A stretch of DNA of 64,000 nt from Massilia agrisoli (GTDB taxonomy: Bacteria; Pseudomonadota; Gammaproteobacteria; Burkholderiales; Burkholderiaceae_D): NCBI RefSeq assembly GCF_020831365.1, contig NZ_JAJHPV010000013.1, positions 620,001 through 684,000 of the forward strand, written 5' to 3'. The notes beneath the pieces were generated by a model, which saw nothing but the letters and a program-made list of their open reading frames with translations, had not been told where the DNA came from and made no database searches. The translations under genes were made by a program, and so were the position numbers. This document shows positions 57,075-64,000 of this stretch, piece by piece (position 1 is the first letter of the stretch; each line of letters opens with the position of its first letter).

Positions 57075-58241
57075 ATGAGCGGTCCCGACGAAAATTGCGA
57101 AGAGCACGTCATGCTCCCTCCGCGTCCGCTGGCGGCGCGCAAGGGGCGGGGCGCCGTCTCGAACATCCAGGGCCGGTACGAGGTCAACGGCCGGGAATCG
57201 TTTGACGACGGCTGGACGCACGAGGATGAAGACGGCGAGCCCGCACCGTTCAAGACCCACGTTACGGACGAGTTCGCAAAAACCATCCTCAGCCGCAATG
57301 CCTCGCCAGACATCCCCTTCAATGTCTCGTTAAACCCGTATCGCGGGTGCGAGCACGGCTGCATCTATTGCTTTGCGCGTCCCACCCACAGTTACCTCGG
57401 GCTGTCGCCGGGGTTGGATTTCGAAAGCCGCATCTTCGCCAAGGTCAACGCGCCGGACTTGCTGCGCCGCGAGCTATCCAGGCCGTCGTATGTGCCGGAG
57501 TCAATTGCAATTGGCGTCAACACGGACGCCTACCAGCCCTGCGAGCGCGAGTTCAAGATTACACGTCGCGTGCTGGAGGTGCTGAACGAGTGCCAGCACC
57601 CGGCGGCGATGATCACCAAAAATTCGTTGATCGAGCGCGACATCGACCTGCTCGCGCCAATGGCCGAGCGCAACCAGGCGATCGCGGCCATTACGCTGAC
57701 CACCCTTGACCCGGAGATTTCGCGCACGCTCGAACCGCGGGCGGCAGCGCCTGCACGCCGCTTGCGTACGATCCGCACGCTGGCTGAGGCCGGCATTCCG
57801 GTGCGCGTCAGCGTGGCGCCGGTCATCCCGTTTGTCACCGAGCCTGAACTGGAGCGCGTGCTGGAGGCGGCGCGCGAAGCGGGCGCGCTCAGTGCGCATT
57901 ACGTAGTGCTGCGCTTGCCCTGGGAGGTCAACCCCTTATTCCAGGAATGGCTGCAAGCGCACTTTCCCGACCGTGCCCAGCGCGTCATGAACCGGGTGCG
58001 CGAGATGCGCGGCGGTAAAGACTACGACAGCGACTTCAGCCAGCGCATGCACGGCGAAGGCGTCTGGGCCGACCTGATCCGGCAGCGTTTTGAAAAAGCC
58101 GTGAGGCGGCTGGGCATGAACCTGACGAGCGGGCGTTTTGCTGAGCTCGACACGTCCAGGTTCCGCCGCCCGCTGGTCGTGCCCGCCAGCGTCGGAAAGC
58201 AAAACGGAAACGCCACCGGGCAGCTTGACTTGTTCTCGTAG
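57075..58241 (+). CDS. PA0069-family radical SAM protein (SPL-like), SOS-controlled
   Basis: A radical-SAM protein of 388 residues. The cluster motif CEHGCIYCFARPTHSY (CxxxCxxC) and GVNTDAYQPCERE place it with the PA0069/Rv2578c family, distantly related to spore photoproduct lyase. The start at 57075 follows GAGG with 5 bases; the ATG at 57054 lies inside the LexA box and is rejected. A LexA box in its promoter agrees with my recollection that PA0069 belongs to the Pseudomonas aeruginosa SOS regulon. The reaction is unknown, but DNA damage repair is a reasonable inference. Confidence 0.88.
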   Translation: MSGPDENCEEHVMLPPRPLAARKGRGAVSNIQGRYEVNGRESFDDGWTHEDEDGEPAPFKTHVTDEFAKTILSRNASPDIPFNVSLNPYRGCEHGCIYCFARPTHSYLGLSPGLDFESRIFAKVNAPDLLRRELSRPSYVPESIAIGVNTDAYQPCEREFKITRRVLEVLNECQHPAAMITKNSLIERDIDLLAPMAERNQAIAAITLTTLDPEISRTLEPRAAAPARRLRTIRTLAEAGIPVRVSVAPVIPFVTEPELERVLEAAREAGALSAHYVVLRLPWEVNPLFQEWLQAHFPDRAQRVMNRVREMRGGKDYDSDFSQRMHGEGVWADLIRQRFEKAVRRLGMNLTSGRFAELDTSRFRRPLVVPASVGKQNGNATGQLDLFS

Positions 58242-58284
58242 GAAGTTATCCGGTTGCGGCGTCCATTCTGCAGCCCCGGCGGTA

Positions 58285-58750
58285 GGTAGGGCGGACAAGC
58301 GCTTGCGCGCCTCCGCCGAATCAGCCCGCATGGCGATCGGCCATCCCGGCCAAATCGCCCGCCAAGGCCGGGTCGAAGTCCAGATGGCCGTAGGGCGGAC
58401 AAGCGCTTGCGCGCCTCCGCCGAATCAGCCCGCATGGCGATCGGCCATCCCGGCCAAATCGCCCGCCCAGGCCGAGTCGAAATCCAGATGGCCGTAGGGC
58501 GGACAAGCGCTTGCGCGCCTCCGCCGAATCAGCCCGCATGGCGATTGGTCCACTCGGCCAAATCGTCCACCCAAGGCCGAGTCGAGATCCAGATGGCCGT
58601 AGGGCGGACAAGCGCTTGCGCGCCTCCGCCGAATCAGCCCGCATGGCGATCGGCCATCCCGGCCAAATCGCCCACCTAAGGCCGAGTCGAGATCCAGATG
58701 GCCGTAGGGCGGACAAGCGCTTGCGCGCCTCCGCCGAATCAGCCAGCGCC
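58285..58750. repeat. Tandem array, about 4.5 copies of a 104/105-bp unit
   Basis: The string GTAGGGCGGACAAGCGCTTG recurs with GGG at 58289, 58393, 58497, 58602 and 58707 (periods 104, 104, 105, 105). Each unit contains the imperfect palindrome GGCGGACAAGCGCTTGCGCG...CCGCC, akin to the GGGCGGA(T/C)AAGCGC elements dispersed in proteobacterial genomes. The open frames here change phase with the period and are not genes. It fills the convergent gap between the radical SAM and cyclotransferase genes. Confidence 0.95.
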
Positions 58751-58828
58751 GAGCCGCTGTCACCGCAGTCCCCACGGGTGGCCTAAGGAGCACCTTGCCT
58801 TACCCGGTTCATCGACAAAGAACCGGCT

Positions 58829-59392
58829 TCATCCCCGCTGCGTCAAATGCCGCTCGATCTCAAACACATGCGGATCGTCCAGTCCCATGTCGCGCAGCGC
58901 ATGCGCAAGGTCAAGCAGGTAATCACGGTTCGCTCCACTCGGCCCGTGCGACAAGGCGATCTGCCGCGCGATATCCAGCTCCGGCGCTTCGCCCAGAAAG
59001 GCCGCGTTGTCCTCGGTAGCGATGTAGACCAGTCCTTCCTCGCTGCCGCCTTCCTCGAAATGAATGTCGATCGCAAGGCGCAGGTAGCCGTTCTTCTCGC
59101 GGTGGTCCAGGTGTGCGAACACCTCGGGCGTGATCAGGTAGGCCATGCCGGCGCAGCGCGCGCCGTGCTGCGGCACCAGGGTCGCGACGCGGCCCGGCGC
59201 AGTCTCGGTGCCGCGATGGTCGTGCGAGCCTTGCCAGAAGCGGCGCGTCCAGTTGTCGATATGCGCCGGGCGCCGCTCGATGAACGGGAAATCCGCCTTG
59301 AAGATCAGTGAGCCGTAACCGAACAGCCACACGCGGTGGTGGCCGTCGAATTTATCCATGCGCTGGTTGATGGCGATGGTGTTGTGTGACAT
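58829..59392 (-). CDS. ChaC-like gamma-glutamylcyclotransferase
   Basis: A 187-residue enzyme of the ChaC family that releases 5-oxoproline from gamma-glutamyl peptides such as glutathione. The substrate-binding signature VWLFGYGSLIF, followed by RFWQGSHDHRGTETAPGRV and GMAYLITPE, is diagnostic; the catalytic Glu lies in DHREKNGY. The start at 59392 (MSHNTIAINQRMD) is chosen over a longer upstream frame; a start at the inner Met is possible. It is convergent with the tandem array. Confidence 0.9.
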   Translation of the reverse strand: MSHNTIAINQRMDKFDGHHRVWLFGYGSLIFKADFPFIERRPAHIDNWTRRFWQGSHDHRGTETAPGRVATLVPQHGARCAGMAYLITPEVFAHLDHREKNGYLRLAIDIHFEEGGSEEGLVYIATEDNAAFLGEAPELDIARQIALSHGPSGANRDYLLDLAHALRDMGLDDPHVFEIERHLTQRG

Positions 59393-59435
59393 GGTGCCTG
59401 CCCTGTTTGAACCAGCGCCCATTATAACGAGCGCT

Positions 59436-60359
59436 TCAGCCGCCGTTTGGCGCGGGCATATTCCAGTCATGCGCCTCCACAAACTGCAGCAGGAAAGTGA
59501 TGAAGCTTTCGGCGGCGGGCGAGGGCGAACGGTTTTCGCGCGTGTAGACGAAGAAGCGCCGGCTCAGCTCGGGCTCGTGCAGCTGGCGCATGTGCAGCTT
59601 GTGGAGCGTCACCAGCGGCTCGGCGTAGGGCAGGCACACCGTCACGCCGAGGCCAGCGGCGACCATCGCCAGCGCGGTCGTCATGAAGGTCACTTCGTTG
59701 GCCGGGTTGAGCGGCACGTCGCGCAGGGAGCTGTGCATGTCGCTAAGCAGCCGCTCGGTGAACTGGCCCTGCAGCGAAATGAACGGGTAGTCGGCCAGGT
59801 CCTGCCAGGTGACGCGCCCGCGCTGTTCCAGCGGATGCCCTTGCGGGAACACCAGCACGAAGGGCATTTCGAACAGCACCCTGGCGTCGATCTGCGCGGC
59901 CGGATCGCGCTCGGGCCCGATGCCGACATCGACCTCGCCGCTGGCGACCCGCGCGGTCACGTTCTCGACCGCGCAATCGACCAGCCTGACCTGGATGTCC
60001 GGATACGTCTCGCGGTAGGCGGCGATCACTTCCGGCAGCAGCGTGCAGGCCATCAGCTGCGGCGCGGCGATGCGCACCATGCCTTTTTTTAGCTTGGTAT
60101 GATTGGCTACGTCGTGCAGCGCGCCGTCAAGGTCGTCGATCATCTTCGACAGCAGCGGGTACAGCTCGCGTCCGATGTCGGTCAGCGCGATCTTGCGTGT
60201 GCTGCGGTCGACCAGCCGAACCCCGAGGGTCTGTTCCAGTTCCTTGATCAGCCCCGACAGCGCGGCTTGCGTGACATGCATGTACTCGGCGGCCAGCGTA
60301 AAACTGCCCGCCCGGGCAAGGAAGACGAATGCGCGCAGCTGGCGCAATGTCGGATTCAT
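59436..60359 (-). CDS. LysR-type transcriptional regulator
   Basis: A 307-residue LTTR. The N-terminal winged helix (LRQLRAFVFLARAGSFTLAA, VTQAALSGLIKELEQTLGVR, LVDRSTRKIALTDIGRELYP) is complete; the co-inducer domain follows. It is transcribed divergently from the VOC-FAH-maiA operon across an 86-base gap, so it most likely regulates that operon in response to an aromatic-catabolism intermediate. Confidence 0.93.
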   Translation of the reverse strand: MNPTLRQLRAFVFLARAGSFTLAAEYMHVTQAALSGLIKELEQTLGVRLVDRSTRKIALTDIGRELYPLLSKMIDDLDGALHDVANHTKLKKGMVRIAAPQLMACTLLPEVIAAYRETYPDIQVRLVDCAVENVTARVASGEVDVGIGPERDPAAQIDARVLFEMPFVLVFPQGHPLEQRGRVTWQDLADYPFISLQGQFTERLLSDMHSSLRDVPLNPANEVTFMTTALAMVAAGLGVTVCLPYAEPLVTLHKLHMRQLHEPELSRRFFVYTRENRSPSPAAESFITFLLQFVEAHDWNMPAPNGG

Positions 60360-60445
60360 AAGATATCCTGATAAATAGCGTAGAAAATATTGTTTGTATG
60401 ATAGTTCGTTTTGTCCTCTAATAGCGGATTGGAATGGAGACCACC
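60360..60445. promoter_or_regulatory. AT-rich divergent promoter region, LysR / VOC operon
   Basis: The gap is markedly AT-rich (ATAAATAGCGTAGAAAATAT and ATTGTTTGTATGATAG). It should contain the LysR operator and both promoters. No single T-N11-A box stands out by eye. GGAGA at 60436 serves the ATG at 60446. Confidence 0.6.
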
Positions 60446-60991
60446 ATGCAGATCAAACGAATTCACCACGTGGCGTACCGCTGCAAAGACGCCAAGCAGA
60501 CCGTCGAGTGGTATGGCAAGTACCTGAACATGGACTTCCAGCTGGCCATCGCCGAAGACAATGTGCCGTCGACCGGCGCCGCTGACCCGTACATGCACAT
60601 CTTCCTCGACGCCGGCATGGGCAACGTGCTGGCCTTCTTTGAGCTGCCGACGCAGGCGCCGATGGGGCGCGACCAGAACACGCCCGCCTGGGTCCAGCAT
60701 CTCGCGCTGGAAGTCGATTCGATGGATGCGATGCTGGCGACCAAAGAGCGGCTGCAAGCCGATGGCATCGAGGTCATCGGCCCGACCGACCACACCATCT
60801 TCAAGTCGATCTACTTCTTCGATCCGAACGGCCACCGCCTTGAACTGTCGGTCAACACCGGCACGCCCGAGATGATGAAGAAGCTCGACGACGTCAAATG
60901 GGACATGCTCAATGAATGGGCCCAGACGCGCAAAGCGCCGAAGCACGCGGCCTGGATGCACAGCCCTGCCGAAGCGAAGAAAAATTACTGA
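60446..60991 (+). CDS. VOC (glyoxalase/dioxygenase-fold) protein
   Basis: A 181-residue metal-binding VOC protein. The expected ligands are visible: His in IKRIHHVAYRC, His in WVQHLALEVDS and Glu in GHRLELSVNTG. It could be a small ring-cleavage dioxygenase, an isomerase or a glyoxalase. Its place ahead of fumarylacetoacetate hydrolase and maleylacetoacetate isomerase points to homogentisate- or gentisate-type aromatic breakdown. The ATG at 60446 is set by its ribosome-binding site; 60434 is the alternative. Confidence 0.85.
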   Translation: MQIKRIHHVAYRCKDAKQTVEWYGKYLNMDFQLAIAEDNVPSTGAADPYMHIFLDAGMGNVLAFFELPTQAPMGRDQNTPAWVQHLALEVDSMDAMLATKERLQADGIEVIGPTDHTIFKSIYFFDPNGHRLELSVNTGTPEMMKKLDDVKWDMLNEWAQTRKAPKHAAWMHSPAEAKKNY

Positions 60992-61000
60992 GGCCAGACC

Positions 61001-62026
61001 ATGAAACTCGCTACTTTGAAAACCGGCGGCCGCGATGGCACGCTGGTGGTCGTCAGCCGCGACCTGCGCCACTACCAGAAGGTCCCGAAGATCGCCGCCA
61101 CCTTGCAGTTCGCGCTGGATAACTGGGACCTGGTCGTCGAGCGCCTCGAGACTGTCTACAGCAATCTGAACGATGGCAGCTCCTGGGACATGCAGCCGTT
61201 CGACGAAGCCCTGTGCCACTCGCCGCTGCCGCGCGCCTACCAGTGGGCTGACGGCTCGGCGTACATCAACCACGTCGAACTTGTGCGCAAGGCGCGCAAT
61301 GCCGAAGTGCCGGCGTCGTTCTACACCGATCCGCTGATGTACCAGGGCGGCTCCGATTCCTTCATCGGCCCGCACGACCCGATTTTCGCGCTGTCGGAAG
61401 ACTGGGGCATCGACCTGGAAGCCGAAGTGGCTGTCATCACCGGCGAAGTGGGCATGGGCGCCAGCGCCGCCGAATGCGCGAAGGCGATCCGGCTGGTCAT
61501 GCTGGTCAACGATGTCTCCCTGCGCAACCTGATTCCCAACGAGCTGGCCAAGGGCTTCGGCTTCTTCCAGTCGAAGGCGGCCAGCGCGTTTTCGCCGGTG
61601 TGCGTCACGCCCGATGAACTGGGCGACGCCTGGCAGGACTCCAAGCTGCGCCTGCCGATCAACGTGCAGCTGAACGGCCGGCCATTCGGCAAGCCCAACG
61701 CGGGCGACGACATGACCTTCAACTTCGCCCAGCTGGTCGCCCATGCGGCCGCCACGCGCGAACTGGCGGCCGGCACCATCATCGGCTCGGGCACGGTGTC
61801 GAACAAGCAGGGCAGCCTGCACGGCTCCAGCATCGAGAACGGCGGCGTGGGCTACTGCTGCCTGGCCGAGGTCCGCATGTACGAAACCATCGAGCAGGGC
61901 GCGCCAAAAACGCCGTACCTGAAGTTTGGCGACACCGTCCGCATCGAGATGTTCGACCGGCAGGGCGCCAGCATCTTCGGCGCGATCGACCAGAAGGTCG
62001 CGCACTACGAGGGCCGCCAGCGATGA
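61001..62026 (+). CDS. Fumarylacetoacetate hydrolase family protein
   Basis: A 341-residue FAH-family enzyme. The N-terminal domain (LATLKTGGRDGTLVVVSRDL) precedes the FAH core, with metal-binding acidic residues in DLEAEVAVITGEVG and the conserved SLRNLIPNELAKGFGFFQSK and AAGTIIGSGTVSN. It would hydrolyse fumaryl- or maleylpyruvate/acetoacetate at the end of an aromatic pathway. Its stop overlaps the maiA start by 4 bases. Confidence 0.93.
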   Translation: MKLATLKTGGRDGTLVVVSRDLRHYQKVPKIAATLQFALDNWDLVVERLETVYSNLNDGSSWDMQPFDEALCHSPLPRAYQWADGSAYINHVELVRKARNAEVPASFYTDPLMYQGGSDSFIGPHDPIFALSEDWGIDLEAEVAVITGEVGMGASAAECAKAIRLVMLVNDVSLRNLIPNELAKGFGFFQSKAASAFSPVCVTPDELGDAWQDSKLRLPINVQLNGRPFGKPNAGDDMTFNFAQLVAHAAATRELAAGTIIGSGTVSNKQGSLHGSSIENGGVGYCCLAEVRMYETIEQGAPKTPYLKFGDTVRIEMFDRQGASIFGAIDQKVAHYEGRQR

Positions 62027-62670
62027 AACTGTATACCTACTTCCGCAGCTCGGCGGCCTACCGCGTGCGCATCGCCCTGAACCTGAAGGGCCTGCCGTAC
62101 GAGGCGGCGCCGGTGCACCTGCTGCGCAGCGGCGGCGAACAGCTGCAGCCGGCCTACCGCGCGGTCAATCCGGCCGCGATGATCCCTTCGCTGGCGCTGG
62201 ATAACGGCGCCACCTTGACGCAGTCGATGGCGATCATCGAGTACCTCGACGAGGCCCACCCTGCAGTGCCGCTGCTGCCGGCCGACCCGCTCGGCCGCGC
62301 GCGGGTGCGCGCGCTGGCGCTGACGGTGGCGTGCGACATCCACCCGCTCGGCAACCTGCGCGTGCTGAAATTCCTCGTGCACGAGCTGAAGGTGTCCGAC
62401 GACGCCAAGGCCGCGTGGTCGCGCCACTGGATCACCGAGGGCTTCGTGGCGCTCGAAGCGATGCTTGCGGGCTCTCCGGAGACCGGGCGCTTTTGCCATG
62501 GCGACACGCCGACCCTGGCCGACTGCTGCCTGGTGCCGCAGGTGTTTAACGCTTTGCGCTTCGAGGTCGACATGGCGCGTTTCCCGACCATCGCGCGCAT
62601 CCATGCGGCGTGTAGCGAGCTCGATGCCTTCGCGGCCGCCCATCCGTCGAAACAGCCCGACTCGGAGTAA
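62023..62670 (+). CDS. maiA: Maleylacetoacetate isomerase (zeta-class GST)
   Basis: A 215-residue zeta-class glutathione transferase that isomerises maleylacetoacetate (or maleylpyruvate). The glutathione-binding serine motif YFRSSAAYRVRIALNLKG and the second signature LTQSMAIIEYLDEAHP are clear, and the C-terminal GDTPTLADCCLVPQVFNA is typical. It is the third gene of the VOC-FAH-maiA operon, and glutathione dependence fits the nearby ChaC-like gene only loosely. Confidence 0.95.
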   Translation: MKLYTYFRSSAAYRVRIALNLKGLPYEAAPVHLLRSGGEQLQPAYRAVNPAAMIPSLALDNGATLTQSMAIIEYLDEAHPAVPLLPADPLGRARVRALALTVACDIHPLGNLRVLKFLVHELKVSDDAKAAWSRHWITEGFVALEAMLAGSPETGRFCHGDTPTLADCCLVPQVFNALRFEVDMARFPTIARIHAACSELDAFAAAHPSKQPDSE

Positions 62671-62787
62671 GCCAGCCGGCCGATTTTGGCCTCGCAGCCT
62701 GAGTGTTTTTGATGTGCATCAAGGCCGCCGCCCCCCTCGCAGGATCACACTAAAGTCATCCGCAACAACAACGACGAGGGGAAGTCC

Positions 62788-63225
62788 ATGTTCAAGCATA
62801 TTTTGCTGCCGACCGACGGGTCGGCCAGTTCGGATCTTGCCGTCCAGGCCGCCGTGCAACTTGCACGGGACATGGGGGCGAGGGTGACTGGGTTGCATGT
62901 TGTGCCGCCTTTCCATACCTTTACCTATCGTGTCGACATGATCGAAGACACCGAGGACCAGTACGAAAAGGAAAGCGAAGCGCTCGCTCGCAAGGTGTTG
63001 CTGACCATCGAGAACCTCGCGCAGGAGTGCGGGGTGCCCTGCGATACGGTCATTGTGCGGTCCGATGACGTCCATGACGCCATCATCGAGACGGCCAGGG
63101 ACCGGCAATGCGACCTGATCGCCATGGCCTCGCACGGGCGGCGCGGGGTGCGCGGCCTGTTGCTGGGAAGCGAAACCCAAAAGGTGCTGACCCACAGCCT
63201 GATACCGGTGCTGGTCTACCGGTAG
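62788..63225 (+). CDS. Universal stress protein (UspA family)
   Basis: A 145-residue USP with the ATP-binding pattern: KHILLPTDGSASSDLAVQAA at the N-terminus and MASHGRRGVRGLLLGSETQK, followed by VLTHSLIPVLVYR (G-2x-G-9x-G-S/T type). It is one domain. It lies 5 bases upstream of a flavodoxin-fold oxidoreductase and is probably co-transcribed. Confidence 0.94.
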   Translation: MFKHILLPTDGSASSDLAVQAAVQLARDMGARVTGLHVVPPFHTFTYRVDMIEDTEDQYEKESEALARKVLLTIENLAQECGVPCDTVIVRSDDVHDAIIETARDRQCDLIAMASHGRRGVRGLLLGSETQKVLTHSLIPVLVYR

Positions 63226-63230
63226 CCTCC

Positions 63231-63818
63231 ATGGCAAAGCGCATACTGTTGATCCAGGGACACCCCGACCCGAGCCTCAAGCACCTCTGTCATACGCTTG
63301 AGGACGCTTATGCAAAGGGCGCCTTGGAGGCAGGCCATCAGTTGCGGCACGTCCGCGTCGCCGAGCTCGACTTTCCGCTGTTGCGCACGCAACACGACTG
63401 GGAACATGGCGTCCTGCCCGCAACGCTGCAACAGGCGCAGGATGACCTTGGCTGGTGCGAGCACCTGGTGCTGATCTTCCCGCTCTGGCTGGGCGACATG
63501 CCTGCGCTGCTGAAAGGCTTCCTGGAGCAGGTGGCGCGCCCCGGCTTCGCCTTCCACGGGGAGGCGAAGAATCCGCTGAAGGAAAAAGCGCTGAAAGGTC
63601 GCTCGGCCCGCATCGTCGTGACGATGGGCATGCCGGCACTGGTCTACCGCTGGTATTTCATGGCGCACAGCATCAAGTCGCTAGAACGCAATATCCTGGG
63701 ATTTGTGGGGATTTCGCCGGTGCGCGAAACCTTGTTCGGCCTGGCAGGCAATGCCAACCACGACAAGATGGACCGCTGGATTGGCAAGATGGAAGAACTG
63801 GGCCGCCACGCGGCCTAG
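63231..63818 (+). CDS. NAD(P)H-dependent oxidoreductase (flavodoxin_2 fold)
   Basis: A 195-residue FMN-binding quinone-reductase relative. ILLIQGHPDPSLKHLCHTLE is the flavin-phosphate loop, HLVLIFPLWLGDMPALLKGF the conserved second motif, and FVGISPVRETLFG a late signature. Members include MdaB/KefF-type quinone reductases. It follows the UspA gene within 5 bases. Confidence 0.9.
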   Translation: MAKRILLIQGHPDPSLKHLCHTLEDAYAKGALEAGHQLRHVRVAELDFPLLRTQHDWEHGVLPATLQQAQDDLGWCEHLVLIFPLWLGDMPALLKGFLEQVARPGFAFHGEAKNPLKEKALKGRSARIVVTMGMPALVYRWYFMAHSIKSLERNILGFVGISPVRETLFGLAGNANHDKMDRWIGKMEELGRHAA

Positions 63819-63823
63819 CAAAC

Positions 63824-63846
63824 TTGCGCCGCGCAGGGCGGCGCAA
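63824..63846. terminator. Perfect 9-bp hairpin between convergent genes
   Basis: TTGCGCCGC pairs with GCGGCGCAA over a 5-base loop. There is no T run on either strand, so it may only assist termination. Confidence 0.4.
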
Positions 63847-63866
63847 ACCTGCTTGCTCCGTGCTGC

Positions 63867-64000
63867 TTAGTTCAGCTTGGCGCGGCTGCCTTCGGAAGGC
63901 GCCGAGATTTCTTCCAGCGCTTCATCGGTGGTGCCGGCGTGGCGCACGGCAAAGTCGCCCAGCGACACGATGCCCACCAGCGAATGCGATGCCTGGTCAA
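63867..64000 (-). CDS. CBS-domain protein, C-terminal end only
   Basis: The last 43 codons of a minus-strand gene that begins beyond the right edge. SLVGIVSLGDFAVRHAG is the end of a CBS domain; a short tail (ALEEISAPSEGSRAKLN) follows. CBS modules bind adenine nucleotides. No more can be said from the fragment. Confidence 0.75.
   Translation of the reverse strand, partial: DQASHSLVGIVSLGDFAVRHAGTTDEALEEISAPSEGSRAKLN

Noticed and set aside
58321-58793. Repeat-encoded open frames on both strands of the tandem array
   Set aside because: They arise from the repeat itself; the 104-base period breaks the frame between units.

Overview
The window is chromosomal DNA from a GC-rich betaproteobacterium, most likely Oxalobacteraceae (Massilia/Telluria/Duganella-like). 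This rests on the conserved order surE-pcm-nlpD-rpoS, the block rlmN-pilW-rodZ-ispG-hisS-yfgM-bamB-der-hfq-hflX-hflK-hflC-hisZ-purA, and many hybrid histidine kinases. The genus is an inference from gene order and sequence style; no search was run.

Layout. 1-8.5 kb: tail of a TPR protein, the stationary-phase operon surE-pcm-nlpD-rpoS, rlmD and a PAS hybrid histidine kinase. 8.8-26.2 kb: a Bax-inhibitor-1 membrane protein, ndk, then the long housekeeping run (rRNA methylation, pilus and cell-shape factors, isoprenoid and histidyl-tRNA synthesis, outer-membrane assembly, ribosome GTPases, Hfq, the HflKC complex, HisZ, PurA and a phosphoribosyltransferase). 26.3-32.4 kb, minus strand: a type VI secretion cargo island, vgrG - lipase effector - lipoprotein immunity - PAAR. 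Its middle genes look more AT-rich than their surroundings, and no T6SS machine genes are present. 32.5-35.5 kb: MarC, a K+-channel-like protein, a FUSC-exporter remnant, and an Rrf2 regulator with a thioredoxin-reductase-like flavoprotein. 35.5-35.8 kb: an independently promoted and terminated structured transcript that fits no RNA family I recognise. It carries a tandem 36-bp repeat, two AGATA-loop hairpins and a possible 22-residue peptide. 35.9-53 kb: signalling and repair (CHASE hybrid kinase, uvrB, aromatic aminotransferase, a hybrid kinase/EAL operon between two identical tRNA-Asn genes, an exo/endonuclease-fold protein, hemerythrin, a REC-kinase-REC hybrid, and a bacteriophytochrome with its response regulator). 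53-64 kb: metabolic and stress genes (a PLP dehydratase, hydrolase, flavin reductases, DTW-domain tRNA modifier, a radical SAM gene behind a LexA box, a 104/105-bp tandem array, ChaC-like cyclotransferase, a LysR-controlled VOC/FAH/maleylacetoacetate isomerase operon, UspA, and the end of a CBS protein).

Repeats. Five copies of a paired palindromic element (GTCGTTCCCGC-loop-GCGGGAACCCAT ... ATGGGTTCCCGC-loop-GCGGGAACGACG) sit between genes. One is enclosed in a further 15-bp inverted repeat.

How the genes work together. The first 26 kb is largely core growth and stress physiology, with RpoS and Hfq as global regulators. From 35 kb onward the accessory genes are dominated by phosphorelay proteins that combine different sensors with the same kinase core. 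The strongest candidates for something undescribed are the structured transcript at 35.5 kb, the nested palindromic elements, and the His-rich tail on histidyl-tRNA synthetase.
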